Shown here one piece after another: positions 1 through 8,259 of a stretch of DNA of 64,000 nucleotides. Source of the DNA: CALDSL01 sp039810245. Its GTDB lineage: Bacteria; Chloroflexota; Anaerolineae; Anaerolineales; Anaerolineaceae. Position 1 is the first letter of the stretch; each line of letters starts with the position of its first letter. The stretch is from positions 15,037-79,036 of the forward strand of contig JBDHWQ010000019.1 in assembly GCA_039810245.1 (NCBI GenBank), given 5' to 3'. Below the pieces are notes generated by a model. The model was not told the origin of the DNA. It did no database searches and saw only the letters and a program-made list of their open reading frames with translations. A program made the position numbers and the translations under genes.

Positions 1-408
1 GGGAACGGTGACCAGGCTGAGGCCATCTTCCCAGGGGATACCGGCACCGGAAACATTGAGAACCACCAGAGATACGAGCTGCTGGATGAGTGTACCCACA
101 AATACCGCAACCAGCAAGGCCAGGATCGGAGTTTGCCACACGCGACGCTGGAGCAGCCGCGCCACTGCCGTGGCCGCCAAATAGATGAAGAGCGGCGCGT
201 AGAACGGCAGCGCAGAGATGAAGCTGACCGCTACGCCGGCGATGATCGCCCAGGCCCAGGCACTGCGCGCACGCTCCTGCAAAGCCCAGGCTACCAGCGC
301 CAGCAGCAGCAGATCGGCGGTGCCGTTAATAAGCGGCAGGCGGCTCACAACCACCATCTGCAAGATGAGAAGCACAACCAGCGTGGGAAAAGCAAGCAGC
401 ACGGACAT
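1..408 (-). CDS. mreD: MreD rod-shape membrane protein (3' end outside window)
   Basis: Partial gene running off the left edge of the window; 136 codons are visible from the ATG at 406-408. The visible protein is almost entirely hydrophobic, with several predicted membrane helices separated by short Arg-containing loops, as in MreD, the integral membrane member of the elongasome. Identity rests mainly on position: it starts 6 nt after the mreC stop, in the canonical mreB-mreC-mreD order. In this family MreD works with MreC and MreB to direct lateral cell-wall synthesis. No frameshift is seen in the visible part; the C-terminus cannot be judged. Confidence 0.82.
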   Translation of the reverse strand, partial: MSVLLAFPTLVVLLILQMVVVSRLPLINGTADLLLLALVAWALQERARSAWAWAIIAGVAVSFISALPFYAPLFIYLAATAVARLLQRRVWQTPILALLVAVFVGTLIQQLVSLVVLNVSGAGIPWEDGLSLVTVP

Positions 409-414
409 GGTATA

Positions 415-1260
415 TCAGGGCAGGGTTTGTGGGACGAGCGGAGCGATATCAACCGGCCGGAAGTTGGTGATGACCAGCACCGCGCGCAGGGTTGAGAAAT
501 CGACGGCGGGTTGGATGGATGCCATCTGAAACAAATCGTTCGGGCGGCGGCTCACACTGACCACCTTGCCAATGAGCACATCCGCGGGGTAACTGCCGCC
601 TAGACCAGAGGTGAGCACCACCTCACCGATTTGCATGTCGGTTTCCTGAGGCACCATATCCAATGAAACCTCGCCGGTGAGCGAGCCGGTGAGCATGGCC
701 TTGACCTGGTTAGACTGCAAGCGCACGTTGACGCGCGCGCCGGGGTCGGTGATGAGTTGCACACGCGCCGCGTTCGCGGTGACGGCATCCACGCGCCCCA
801 CCAATCCCTGTTCGGTAACGACGGGCATACCATGACGAATGCCAGCATCCGTGCCTTTGTCGATGATGATATACCGCAGGAAGGGGTTGGGATCGAGGCC
901 AATGACGGCTGCGGCAGCGTATTCGTTTTCGGGTCGGGTGCGCGCGAAATCGAGCAGGGCATACAGCACCTGCGCTTCGCGCAATTGCTGCTGGAGCTGG
1001 ATGATCTCAGATTCGTACTGGGCATTTTCGTTTTCCAACTCGGTGTTGCGCTGGCGCAGTGAAGTGACATCGCGTGGCACAGTCACGAACTCGTAAATGG
1101 CCATGTAGCGCGTGGAAAACCAGTTCTGCACCGAAACCAGGGGGCCGAGCACAGTGCGCAGCGCCGGGCTGAGAAAGCCACCCAGCGCCAGGGCAATGAT
1201 GCCGGCGACAAGCAAAACCACCAGGGCGGTCTGCCAGATTCGAGAATTGGAAGTGTTCAT
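415..1260 (-). CDS. mreC: MreC cell-shape protein
   Basis: 281 residues. The order is a short cytoplasmic N-terminus, one membrane helix at about residues 10-30, a coiled coil at about 65-100 (rich in Glu, Gln and Arg), then the beta-rich periplasmic/extracellular MreC core with motifs such as VIGLDPNPF and a Gly-Arg-Val-rich second half. MreC links cytoplasmic MreB filaments to penicillin-binding proteins during lateral wall synthesis. It lies 56 nt downstream of mreB and 6 nt upstream of mreD on the same strand, so the three are very likely co-transcribed. Length and domain order are normal for the family. Confidence 0.93.
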   Translation of the reverse strand: MNTSNSRIWQTALVVLLVAGIIALALGGFLSPALRTVLGPLVSVQNWFSTRYMAIYEFVTVPRDVTSLRQRNTELENENAQYESEIIQLQQQLREAQVLYALLDFARTRPENEYAAAAVIGLDPNPFLRYIIIDKGTDAGIRHGMPVVTEQGLVGRVDAVTANAARVQLITDPGARVNVRLQSNQVKAMLTGSLTGEVSLDMVPQETDMQIGEVVLTSGLGGSYPADVLIGKVVSVSRRPNDLFQMASIQPAVDFSTLRAVLVITNFRPVDIAPLVPQTLP

Positions 1261-1316
1261 AACAGGCGATCAGATTGCGCGAAAAAGCGGGCGAGCGCTT
1301 GGCGCGCAGGCGCTTT

Positions 1317-2378
1317 TCAACGAGCGCTGCTGCGTTCCAGCCCGACCAGGAACTGGTCGAAACGGTCGAGGTCTTCGAGGATCATGCCGGCCCCACGGGC
1401 CACGCAGGTCATCGGGTCTTCAGCGATCCACACGCGCAGGTGCAGCTCGTCGCTGATGCGGTCGACCAGCCCACCCAACTGCGAACTGCCACCCGCCAGG
1501 CAGATTCCGGTTTCGATCAGGTCGGCGACGATTTCAGGTGGCGCTTCATCGATGGCATCTTTGATGGTATCGATGATGACCTGCACCGAGCTGGACAGGG
1601 CTTCGCGAATTTCAACAGAGGAGATATCGACCGCCTCAGGCAGCCCGGTGACCAGGTTCCGCCCGCGAACGGGCATGGTCTTTTCGGCCGGCAGCGGATA
1701 GGCAGAGCCGATTTGGATTTTGACCTGCTCGGCCATGCGCTCGCCGATGAACAGGTTGTATTTGTTACGGATGTAGGTGATGATGTCCTGATCCAGCTCA
1801 TCACCGGCCACGCGCAGCGAGCGCGAGACGACGATACCGCCCATCGAGATGATAGCCACCTCGGTAGTGCCGCCGCCGATATCTACCACCATGCTGCCGC
1901 GCACCTCTGAGACCGGCAGCCCGGCGCCCAGCGCCGCGGCGCGCGGCTCTTCGATCAGGTAGGCTTCGCGCGCACCGGCAGACATAGCCGCATCGTACAC
2001 GGCGCGTTTTTCCACTTCGGTGGCGCCGGATGGAATGCCGATAACCACGCGCGGGCGCGGCATGGGCACGATAGACTGCTGGTGCGCCTTGCCGATAAAG
2101 TACCCCAGCATGGCCTGGGTGATCTCAAACTCGGAAATCACACCATCGCGCAGCGGGCGAATAGCAATTACGTTGGCAGGCGTGCGGCCGACCATTTCTT
2201 TGGCCTGCACGCCAATAGCCAGCGGGCGGCGGCTGCGCTTGTCAATGGCAACCCAGGATGGCTCGTTGATGACGATCCCCTTACCCTTGACGTTGACCAG
2301 GGTGTTGGCCGTGCCCAGGTCAATGCCAATATCCAGGGAAAAAAGCCCCATCAGCCAGTTTAGTGGGTTGATTGCCAA
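1317..2378 (-). CDS. mreB: MreB actin-like cell-shape protein (TTG start)
   Basis: 353 residues, normal length for MreB. The phosphate-1 motif near residue 16 (DIGIDLGTANTLV), a DIGGGTTE phosphate-2 loop and the GGSSQLGGL adenosine-site region are all visible. MreB polymerises on ATP and organises the elongation machinery under the membrane. The start is a TTG at 2376-2378 preceded by GAGGAG at 2385-2390, a 6-nt spacing; no ATG or GTG lies nearby in frame. It is the first gene of mreBCD and has its own extended -10 promoter about 45 nt upstream. The presence of mreBCD suggests a rod or filamentous cell. Confidence 0.97.
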   Translation of the reverse strand: MAINPLNWLMGLFSLDIGIDLGTANTLVNVKGKGIVINEPSWVAIDKRSRRPLAIGVQAKEMVGRTPANVIAIRPLRDGVISEFEITQAMLGYFIGKAHQQSIVPMPRPRVVIGIPSGATEVEKRAVYDAAMSAGAREAYLIEEPRAAALGAGLPVSEVRGSMVVDIGGGTTEVAIISMGGIVVSRSLRVAGDELDQDIITYIRNKYNLFIGERMAEQVKIQIGSAYPLPAEKTMPVRGRNLVTGLPEAVDISSVEIREALSSSVQVIIDTIKDAIDEAPPEIVADLIETGICLAGGSSQLGGLVDRISDELHLRVWIAEDPMTCVARGAGMILEDLDRFDQFLVGLERSSAR

Positions 2379-2423
2379 AGGATGCTCCTCAATGCGGTGA
2401 GAAATGGTGCAAAGCGCATTGGA

Positions 2424-2432
2424 ATTATACCA
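2424..2432 (-). promoter_or_regulatory. Extended -10 promoter of mreBCD
   Basis: On the minus strand the sequence reads TGGTATAAT, an exact TGn-TATAAT extended -10 box. No good -35 hexamer lies 16-18 nt upstream, which fits an extended -10 promoter. It lies about 45 nt before the mreB TTG, leaving room for a leader with the GAGGAG site. Confidence 0.7.
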
Positions 2433-2549
2433 TAGAGGAAGTGCGCAGAATGCAAGGGGCAGTTGGAGGGTATACCTGCCCGGCCATCTGGCTGACTATA
2501 CGCAGCTCTCCTGCGAAAAACAAATTTGCTTCTCATTTTTTTGGTTGTC

Positions 2550-2558
2550 TGGTATAAT
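2550..2558 (+). promoter_or_regulatory. Extended -10 promoter of tRNA-Gly
   Basis: TGGTATAAT, an exact extended -10 motif, ends 11 nt before the first base of the mature tRNA. The -35 region is T-rich with no clear consensus. The same TGn-TATAAT form precedes mreB about 120 nt away on the other strand. Confidence 0.7.
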
Positions 2559-2569
2559 TTTTTCACTCC

Positions 2570-2641
2570 GCGGGTGTAGTTCAGTGGTAGAACGCTTGCT
2601 TCCCAAGCAAGATATCGTGGGTTCGAATCCCATCACCCGCT
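2570..2641 (+). tRNA. tRNA-Gly (anticodon CCC)
   Basis: 72 nt without encoded CCA. Acceptor arms GCGGGTG and CACCCGC pair perfectly with discriminator T at 2641. The anticodon stem CTTGC/GCAAG encloses the loop TTCCCAA, giving anticodon CCC. The T arm contains GGTTCGAATCC. CCC reads the GGG glycine codon. It has its own promoter and terminator, so it is a single-gene transcription unit. Confidence 0.97.
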
Positions 2642-2648
2642 CTGATGA

Positions 2649-2675
2649 CCCGGGCTACACGCCCGGGCCTTTTTA
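2649..2675 (+). terminator. Intrinsic terminator of tRNA-Gly
   Basis: A 7-bp perfect stem CCCGGGC/GCCCGGG with a 5-nt loop is followed by CC and a run of five T. It begins 8 nt after the tRNA. The remainder of the gap to the next gene (about 2680-2850) shows no convincing gene; only a weak inverted repeat TTCATTTT (2779-2786) / AAAATGAA (2810-2817) is visible. Confidence 0.9.
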
Positions 2676-2851
2676 TTGTGTGACTCATTCTGCTGGTGGG
2701 CCGCCTCTTCGACCGTCTCACAGAGCTTGTTTCATGCTTTCTCTGGTCGCAAGGTGCAGGCAATTAGCAGGTTTTACCTTCATTTTCGTAAGATAACCCA
2801 AACCTAACAAAAATGAAAATCCATTCCAAAGAAACGGCCAACCGATACCGT

Positions 2852-2857
2852 TATAAT
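2852..2857 (+). promoter_or_regulatory. Possible -10 box for the nine-gene signalling operon
   Basis: A perfect TATAAT lies 109 nt before the first receiver gene, in a locally AT-richer stretch. No good -35 hexamer sits at standard spacing, and no TG extension is present. It is the only clear promoter-like site upstream of the operon. Confidence 0.4.
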
Positions 2858-2966
2858 GGAAACACGCATCAGACCAGCAATAGACAGGGGGAAACCCTCG
2901 AAGATTGCCTGTACCGGGCCGATTCCATGCGATACATACATCACCTACTACATTACCGGAGTATGG

Positions 2967-3338
2967 ATGCCTGACAATCCCATCATTCTACATATCGAAG
3001 ATAACCCGGATAACCGCGTGCTCGTGCGCCGGCTGCTGCTGGCGGAAGGCTACCAGGTGGTGGAAGCCGAGAACGCGACCAAAGCCCTGGAAGTGGTCCA
3101 GAGTGTGACGCCCAACCTGATCCTGATGGACATCAACATGCCTGAGATGGACGGGTACACGCTTACCGGCAAGCTCAAAGCTATCCCGCGCCTGAGTCAT
3201 ATTCCGGTGCTGGCCATCACGGCGAACGTGATGAAAGGCGACCGCGAGCGCACGCTGCAGGCCGGCTGTGATGGCTACATTGATAAGCCTATCGATATCG
3301 ACCGGTTCTACGAAACCATCACTGAATATCTCAAATAA
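2967..3338 (+). CDS. Single-domain response regulator (CheY/DivK-like)
   Basis: 123 residues forming one receiver domain and nothing else. The acidic pocket (HIEDN at 9-13), the phospho-accepting Asp55 in LILMDINMP, the conserved Thr (LAITAN) and the Lys of the DKP motif (GYIDKPID) are present, so it should be phosphorylatable. The ATG at 2967 has GGAG at 2958-2961 five nt upstream; an in-frame upstream extension would give a non-homologous 37-residue tail. It is the first gene of the operon, 20 nt before a second receiver protein. With no output domain it presumably acts by protein contact or phosphotransfer, like CheY or DivK; its partner is not shown by the sequence. Confidence 0.93.
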   Translation: MPDNPIILHIEDNPDNRVLVRRLLLAEGYQVVEAENATKALEVVQSVTPNLILMDINMPEMDGYTLTGKLKAIPRLSHIPVLAITANVMKGDRERTLQAGCDGYIDKPIDIDRFYETITEYLK

Positions 3339-3358
3339 CAATCTGGCAGGCAAACGTT

Positions 3359-3823
3359 ATGGCGAACATCGAAAACGGCCGACCCACCATTTCCCCCCCC
3401 ACCTCACCGCGCAAGGGCGGCGTGCCCAAAGATGCGACGGTGCTGGTGGTGGAAGATAATGTTTCCAACTTTGTTTTGATCGCCCGCCTGCTGGGTTTTA
3501 TGGGCATCCACTGCGAATGGAAGACATCGGGCTACGAAGTGGTGGAATACGCGGATACCCTGCCGCGGATTGACCTGATCCTGATGGACATCCGCCTGCC
3601 CTATGAAGACGGCTACGGGGCGTTGAAGAAGATCCGCCAGTGCGCGCGTTTCGATAACATTCCCGTGGTGGCGGTAACGGCGGAAGCCAGCGAAGAGCAA
3701 ATCAAGAAGGCGCGCGCCTCAGGGTTCGACGGCTTTTTGGGCAAGCCGCTCGACCCCGACCTCTTTCCAGAGCAAATTCAACGCATCCTGGCGAGCCAGC
3801 CGGTGTGGGAAATGAACCAGTAA
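3359..3823 (+). CDS. Single-domain response regulator with N-terminal Pro/Gly extension
   Basis: 154 residues. About 25 N-terminal residues are polar and Pro/Gly-rich, followed by a complete receiver domain: acidic VVEDN at 30-34, phospho-accepting Asp77 in LILMDIRLP, AVTAEAS, and the Lys in LGKPLD. No DNA-binding or enzymatic domain is present. It sits 17 nt before the first receptor gene. The two tandem receivers are clearly related but far from identical, which suggests distinct partners rather than a recent duplication. The SD site is weak; translational coupling to the preceding gene is plausible. Confidence 0.92.
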   Translation: MANIENGRPTISPPTSPRKGGVPKDATVLVVEDNVSNFVLIARLLGFMGIHCEWKTSGYEVVEYADTLPRIDLILMDIRLPYEDGYGALKKIRQCARFDNIPVVAVTAEASEEQIKKARASGFDGFLGKPLDPDLFPEQIQRILASQPVWEMNQ

Positions 3824-3840
3824 GGATTTAAGGAGCGGGG

Positions 3841-6800
3841 ATGGATAAACGGGTTCCTACAAAACAGACTTCCAATGCCCCAGTTTTCCGCGGAAGCCTG
3901 GTGCGCATGGTGGTGCTGACCATGCTGGCATTGACTACTCTGCCGGTCGCGGGTATTGGAATAGTCAATTATTTCCGCTCACAGGCCATGTATAAGAGCC
4001 AGGCTACTGATCAAATCCAGCTGGTAGTAGATAACTATAGCGAGGATATTCAGATCAAAAGCACGACGGCCCAAATGGTTATGAACGGCCTGATGGGAAA
4101 CAAGTCACTGTTTCATTACATTGACCTTATGCTGACCAACCCTACAGACGGCACCGTCCATACCCAAAGTAAGAACGAGGTAATCCTGTATATGCGTTCA
4201 GTGTTGGACACGCTGAATGGACGTATATTCAGCGAAATATCACTACTGGACGATACCGGCAAGGTGATTATTTCCACAAACGAAAAACGGGAAGGCACGT
4301 CTTATACGAGCGGGCGCGGCCCAGCACAGCTGTTGGGCAAACATGGCACGGCGGCTGTGTTTTCGCCCACTCCCCTGTTCTCACAGGGTATGGTGATCTT
4401 CAGCGCGCGACCTTATTCCTCAGAAGCAACGGGCGGCAAGACCTACACGATCATGGCCGCCGGGCAGGATAATGTTTTTGAGCAGGTGCTGGTAGAAAGC
4501 GCCAAATTTTATCCTGATGCGCAGGCATTCCTGTTTAACCAGGAGAATCAGACAGTAGGCCTGACTTCCGACCAGCGAGTGATCCAATACTCCAACCTGC
4601 AGGCTCAAATTAAGACGTTGCACGCGCTGATTGATGGCCAGGTGCATGCGGGTCCAGCGGAATATGTGAGCTGGAGTAATGAGAATATGATCGCCTACGC
4701 GCGGTGGCTTCCAGATATGAATATTGGCCTTGTCATTGAAGCCCCGTCTGATGTCCTGGCAGCACAGGTACGCGCGCAAAACAACATGAACCTTATTATT
4801 ATGGGCCTGAGCCTGCTGATCATCACCGCTGTGATCTGGTTTGCCAGCCGGCGCATGGTGCGACCGCTGGTGGAATTGACCGGCAATGTGCAGGCGTTTT
4901 CCGGCGGCGAGTGGGGCCGGCGCACCCAGGTGACACGGCGTGATGAAATCGGTTTGCTGGCGCATACGTTCAACCAGATGGCCGACGAGCTCAGCCAGTT
5001 ATACCGTTCGCTGGAACAGAAAGTGGAAGAGCGAAACAAGCAGATGCATATGGCTGCCGAAGTATCTCAGTACGCGGCAGCCTCGTTAAACCGCCAGGAA
5101 ATTCTGCAGCGCACTGTGGATCTGATCGCGGAACGTTTTGGTTATGGATACGCTTCGATCTACCTGCTGGACTCCACCCGCGCATTTTTCACCACGCAGG
5201 CCAGCAGCGGAGTGTTGGCCACCGAAACCATTGGCAGCAACATCGGCGGGCGCATCCGCGCGCAGTCGGTGTTCGGCAAGGCAATCAACGCCAATGAAAT
5301 TCAGGTGATCGACAACCGCCTGGATGCTGATGCCAATGAAAGCCTGCTGCCCGGCGCGCAAAGTGAAGTGGTGGTGCCAATCAGCATCGGCTCGGAAGTG
5401 GTGGGCGTGCTGGACATCCAAAACGCCACGGAAAATACTTTTGGAGCAGATACCACCACAGCCCTGCGCATGGTGGCGGGTCAGGTGGCCAGTGGATTGA
5501 ACAACATTGCCCAGGTGGAAAATGCTCAGGTTGACCTGAAAGAAACCAGCCTGCTGTACCGCGCCAGCCGCCAGATTTCTCAGGCGCAGGCGCACGAGAC
5601 GATCTGGACCACGCTGGAGGAAACCCTGCGCGAGACCAGTTACTTGGGGATGGTGCTGCAAACCCGCCCGCAGGACGACCAGCTACGCGCCACCAACATT
5701 ATCGAAACAGAGGCAAAGAAGAGCGGCCAGCCGACGATCATCGTCACGTTATCGCGCGTGGTGGAAAAGCTGCACCAGGGTGGTTACCAGATCTTTGACG
5801 CCCTGGCGCAGCCATCAGAGTTTTACCCGATCCTATCGTACTTCCACCAACGCGGGTGCAGCAAAGCGGCTCTGATCCCGGTGTACGTGGGCGGAGAGTT
5901 ATCGCAGGTGGTGGCACTGGCAACGCGCGGCGAGAGCCGCCTGACCCCGGCCACGATGCAGCAGTATCTGAGCCTGGCAGAAGTGATCGCAAACGCGCAG
6001 GAACGTCTCAACGCATTGGAATTGATGGAAGGCAGCCTGAGCGAGCTGCGCGCACTGGCGAGCGTAAGTCATGCGATCAGCCTGGAAACGGATGTGGAAG
6101 CCCTCTACCCGGTTTTACTGGAACAGGTGAAAGCAGTGGTGGGTGGGGAGTTCTCTTTCTTTATCGCGTTGTATGAACGCGAGACAAGCCAGATCCACTT
6201 CCCCTTCACATACGAAAATGGCCAGGTCCAGACGATCAATCCGATCCAATTGGGTGAGGGACTGACATCGCATGTGATCAAGACGCAAAAGCCACTGCTG
6301 CTGGAGCGCAACGCGATGCAACAGATGGCCGCGCTGGGGATTAAGCTGGTAGGAACTGCGACACAATCCTGGCTAGGCGTGCCGCTCAGCGTGGGTGGTG
6401 AAGTATTTGGCGTGATGGTAGCCCAGGATACTGAAGCGGATGGCCGCTTTGGGCAAAAAGAGCTGCGCTTGTTTACCACCCTGGCGCCACAGGTGGCAGT
6501 TACGATCCGCAACGCGCAGCTTCTAAGCCAGATGCAGGGCGCACTGAAAGCTTACGATCAGGAGCACTTCCTTCTAAATATGCTGCTGGATAACGTACCT
6601 GACAGAATTTCCTTCAAAGATGAACAGGCGCGCTATCTGCTGTGCAGCCAATCCGTGCTGGCATTCCACGGTAACAGCGTGGAAGAGGAAATTGTGGGTA
6701 AGACGATCAGTGAGCTGCGCAGCGGTGAGGCGGCAGCAGAGAAGATTTACGCGTTGGAAATGGACCTGCTGCGCAGTGGTGAGCCGGTGCTCAATGAAGT

Positions 6801-8259
6801 CATCGAAATGCCGAACGCGCAGGGATCGCAGTCCTGGATCACCCTGGATATTTTGCCGATGCACAATGAAGAAGGCAAGATAAATGGCCTGCTCAGTATC
6901 GCGCACGATATCACCGAGTTAAAACGCACCGAACAGGTGGCGCAGATCCGCGCCCAGCAACTGCAAACCGCGTCCGAAATTGCGCGCGATACCAGCGGAA
7001 CGCTGAACGTGGAAGAGCTGCTGAGCAACGCCATTAACATGGTACGTGACCGGTTCGGTTTCTACCACGCCTCAATCTTCCTGCTGGATGCGCTGGGTGA
7101 CTACGCGGTGCTGCGCGAGTCGACCGGCGAAGCCGGTGCGCAGTTGAAAGCCGCCGGACACCGGTTGGCGGTAGGCTCATCCTCCATTGTTGGTACGGCC
7201 ACGAGCAGTGGCGATCCGGTGGTGGTGGATGATGTAACGCTGAGCGCTAATTACTACGCCAATCCCCTGCTGCCCCTCACGCGCGCGGAGCTGGCCATGC
7301 CGCTGCGCATGGGCACGCGGGTAATCGGTGTTCTGGATGTGCAATCGACCGAGCCGAACGCCTTCCAACCGGAAGACATTCAGATCCTGGGCATCCTGGC
7401 TGACCAGCTGGCAATCGCCATTTCCAACGCCGACCTGTTTGTTGACACGCAGGACAACATCACCAAGCACCGCTTCCTGCACCAGATCAGCACCGCGGCG
7501 GCAGGCTCTACGAGCGAAGATGACGCGCTGCGCACCACGGTAGAGGGGCTGCAAACGGCTTTTGGCAGTGATCACGTGGCGATCTACCTGTTCGATGATC
7601 GCAATACGTTGTACCTGCGCGCATCGGCTGGATACGTGAATGTGGATACCAGCCAGGTGCGCGCCACGCTGGGCCAGGGAACCATCGGGCTGGCGGCGCT
7701 GGGGCAGCATCCGGTGATGGTCAAAGATGCGCAGATGGATGAGCAGAGTGATGACCTCGAAACGGGCATTCGCTCGCAGCTTGCAGTGCCGATCATGTAC
7801 ACCGACCGTACGATCGGTGTCATGAGCATTGGCAGCAGCCAGCCCGCGGCATACGATGAAAACGACCAGGAAATCCTGGGGAGCCTCGGCAGCACGCTGG
7901 GTGCAATCCTGGCGAACACGCAACTGGTGAGCCAGATCCGCCAGCAGGTGGAGCAGCAGAAACAGTTGTTTGAGATCAGCTCCAAAATCCGCCGCTCAAG
8001 CGATATCCAAACCATCCTGCAGGTTTCGACGCGCGAACTGGCAAATGTTCTGCACGCTCGGCGCGCGCAGATCCGCCTGATGGCCGAACAGGCAGCCGGG
8101 CCTGAACTCGAAAATTATGTGCCCGAGAAGAATACGGGACCAGGCTTTGGTGCTTTCCCGGGTGACAACGGCCAAAACGGAAACGGTCAGAATGGTAATG
8201 GCCACAATGGCAACGGGCATAATGGCAACGGGCATCACCACCAGGAGCTGGACTTATGA
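3841..8259 (+). CDS. Membrane receptor: Cache-HAMP-GAF x3-PAS-GAF x2, no kinase
   Basis: 1472 residues; ATG preceded by AAGGAG. Order: membrane helix at about 23-45; extracytoplasmic Cache-like sensor to about 315; second helix about 317-336; HAMP about 337-390; coiled coil; three GAF-type regions at about 415-905; PAS at about 910-1025; GAF at about 1041-1200 and 1210-1360; a helical C-terminal module; then an Asn-Gly-His-rich tail. No HisKA, HATPase, GGDEF, EAL or methyl-accepting domain is present, so it must signal through partners. The hybrid kinase downstream carries a close relative of its fourth GAF (the RFGFYHASIFLLDA segment recurs). It overlaps the next gene by 4 nt (ATGA). Ligands cannot be predicted. 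Confidence 0.92.
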   Translation: MDKRVPTKQTSNAPVFRGSLVRMVVLTMLALTTLPVAGIGIVNYFRSQAMYKSQATDQIQLVVDNYSEDIQIKSTTAQMVMNGLMGNKSLFHYIDLMLTNPTDGTVHTQSKNEVILYMRSVLDTLNGRIFSEISLLDDTGKVIISTNEKREGTSYTSGRGPAQLLGKHGTAAVFSPTPLFSQGMVIFSARPYSSEATGGKTYTIMAAGQDNVFEQVLVESAKFYPDAQAFLFNQENQTVGLTSDQRVIQYSNLQAQIKTLHALIDGQVHAGPAEYVSWSNENMIAYARWLPDMNIGLVIEAPSDVLAAQVRAQNNMNLIIMGLSLLIITAVIWFASRRMVRPLVELTGNVQAFSGGEWGRRTQVTRRDEIGLLAHTFNQMADELSQLYRSLEQKVEERNKQMHMAAEVSQYAAASLNRQEILQRTVDLIAERFGYGYASIYLLDSTRAFFTTQASSGVLATETIGSNIGGRIRAQSVFGKAINANEIQVIDNRLDADANESLLPGAQSEVVVPISIGSEVVGVLDIQNATENTFGADTTTALRMVAGQVASGLNNIAQVENAQVDLKETSLLYRASRQISQAQAHETIWTTLEETLRETSYLGMVLQTRPQDDQLRATNIIETEAKKSGQPTIIVTLSRVVEKLHQGGYQIFDALAQPSEFYPILSYFHQRGCSKAALIPVYVGGELSQVVALATRGESRLTPATMQQYLSLAEVIANAQERLNALELMEGSLSELRALASVSHAISLETDVEALYPVLLEQVKAVVGGEFSFFIALYERETSQIHFPFTYENGQVQTINPIQLGEGLTSHVIKTQKPLLLERNAMQQMAALGIKLVGTATQSWLGVPLSVGGEVFGVMVAQDTEADGRFGQKELRLFTTLAPQVAVTIRNAQLLSQMQGALKAYDQEHFLLNMLLDNVPDRISFKDEQARYLLCSQSVLAFHGNSVEEEIVGKTISELRSGEAAAEKIYALEMDLLRSGEPVLNEVIEMPNAQGSQSWITLDILPMHNEEGKINGLLSIAHDITELKRTEQVAQIRAQQLQTASEIARDTSGTLNVEELLSNAINMVRDRFGFYHASIFLLDALGDYAVLRESTGEAGAQLKAAGHRLAVGSSSIVGTATSSGDPVVVDDVTLSANYYANPLLPLTRAELAMPLRMGTRVIGVLDVQSTEPNAFQPEDIQILGILADQLAIAISNADLFVDTQDNITKHRFLHQISTAAAGSTSEDDALRTTVEGLQTAFGSDHVAIYLFDDRNTLYLRASAGYVNVDTSQVRATLGQGTIGLAALGQHPVMVKDAQMDEQSDDLETGIRSQLAVPIMYTDRTIGVMSIGSSQPAAYDENDQEILGSLGSTLGAILANTQLVSQIRQQVEQQKQLFEISSKIRRSSDIQTILQVSTRELANVLHARRAQIRLMAEQAAGPELENYVPEKNTGPGFGAFPGDNGQNGNGQNGNGHNGNGHNGNGHHHQELDL
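8176..8235 (+). repeat. Four 15-bp coding repeats, Asn-Gly-Asn-Gly-His/Gln
   Basis: Four imperfect tandem 15-bp units at 8176, 8191, 8206 and 8221; the last two are identical. They encode NGNGQ, NGNGH, NGNGH, NGNGH at the extreme C-terminus of the 1472-residue receptor, followed by more His. A related repeat lies at 14505-14540. Confidence 0.9.

Noticed and set aside
7177..7923. 248-codon antisense frame in the 1472-residue receptor gene
   Set aside because: Shadow of GAF coding sequence; Arg/His-rich and without recognisable motif.
8176..8235. 15-bp tandem repeats as a possible CRISPR or integration site
   Set aside because: No spacers, the units are in frame and encode NGNGH; they are a coding microsatellite.
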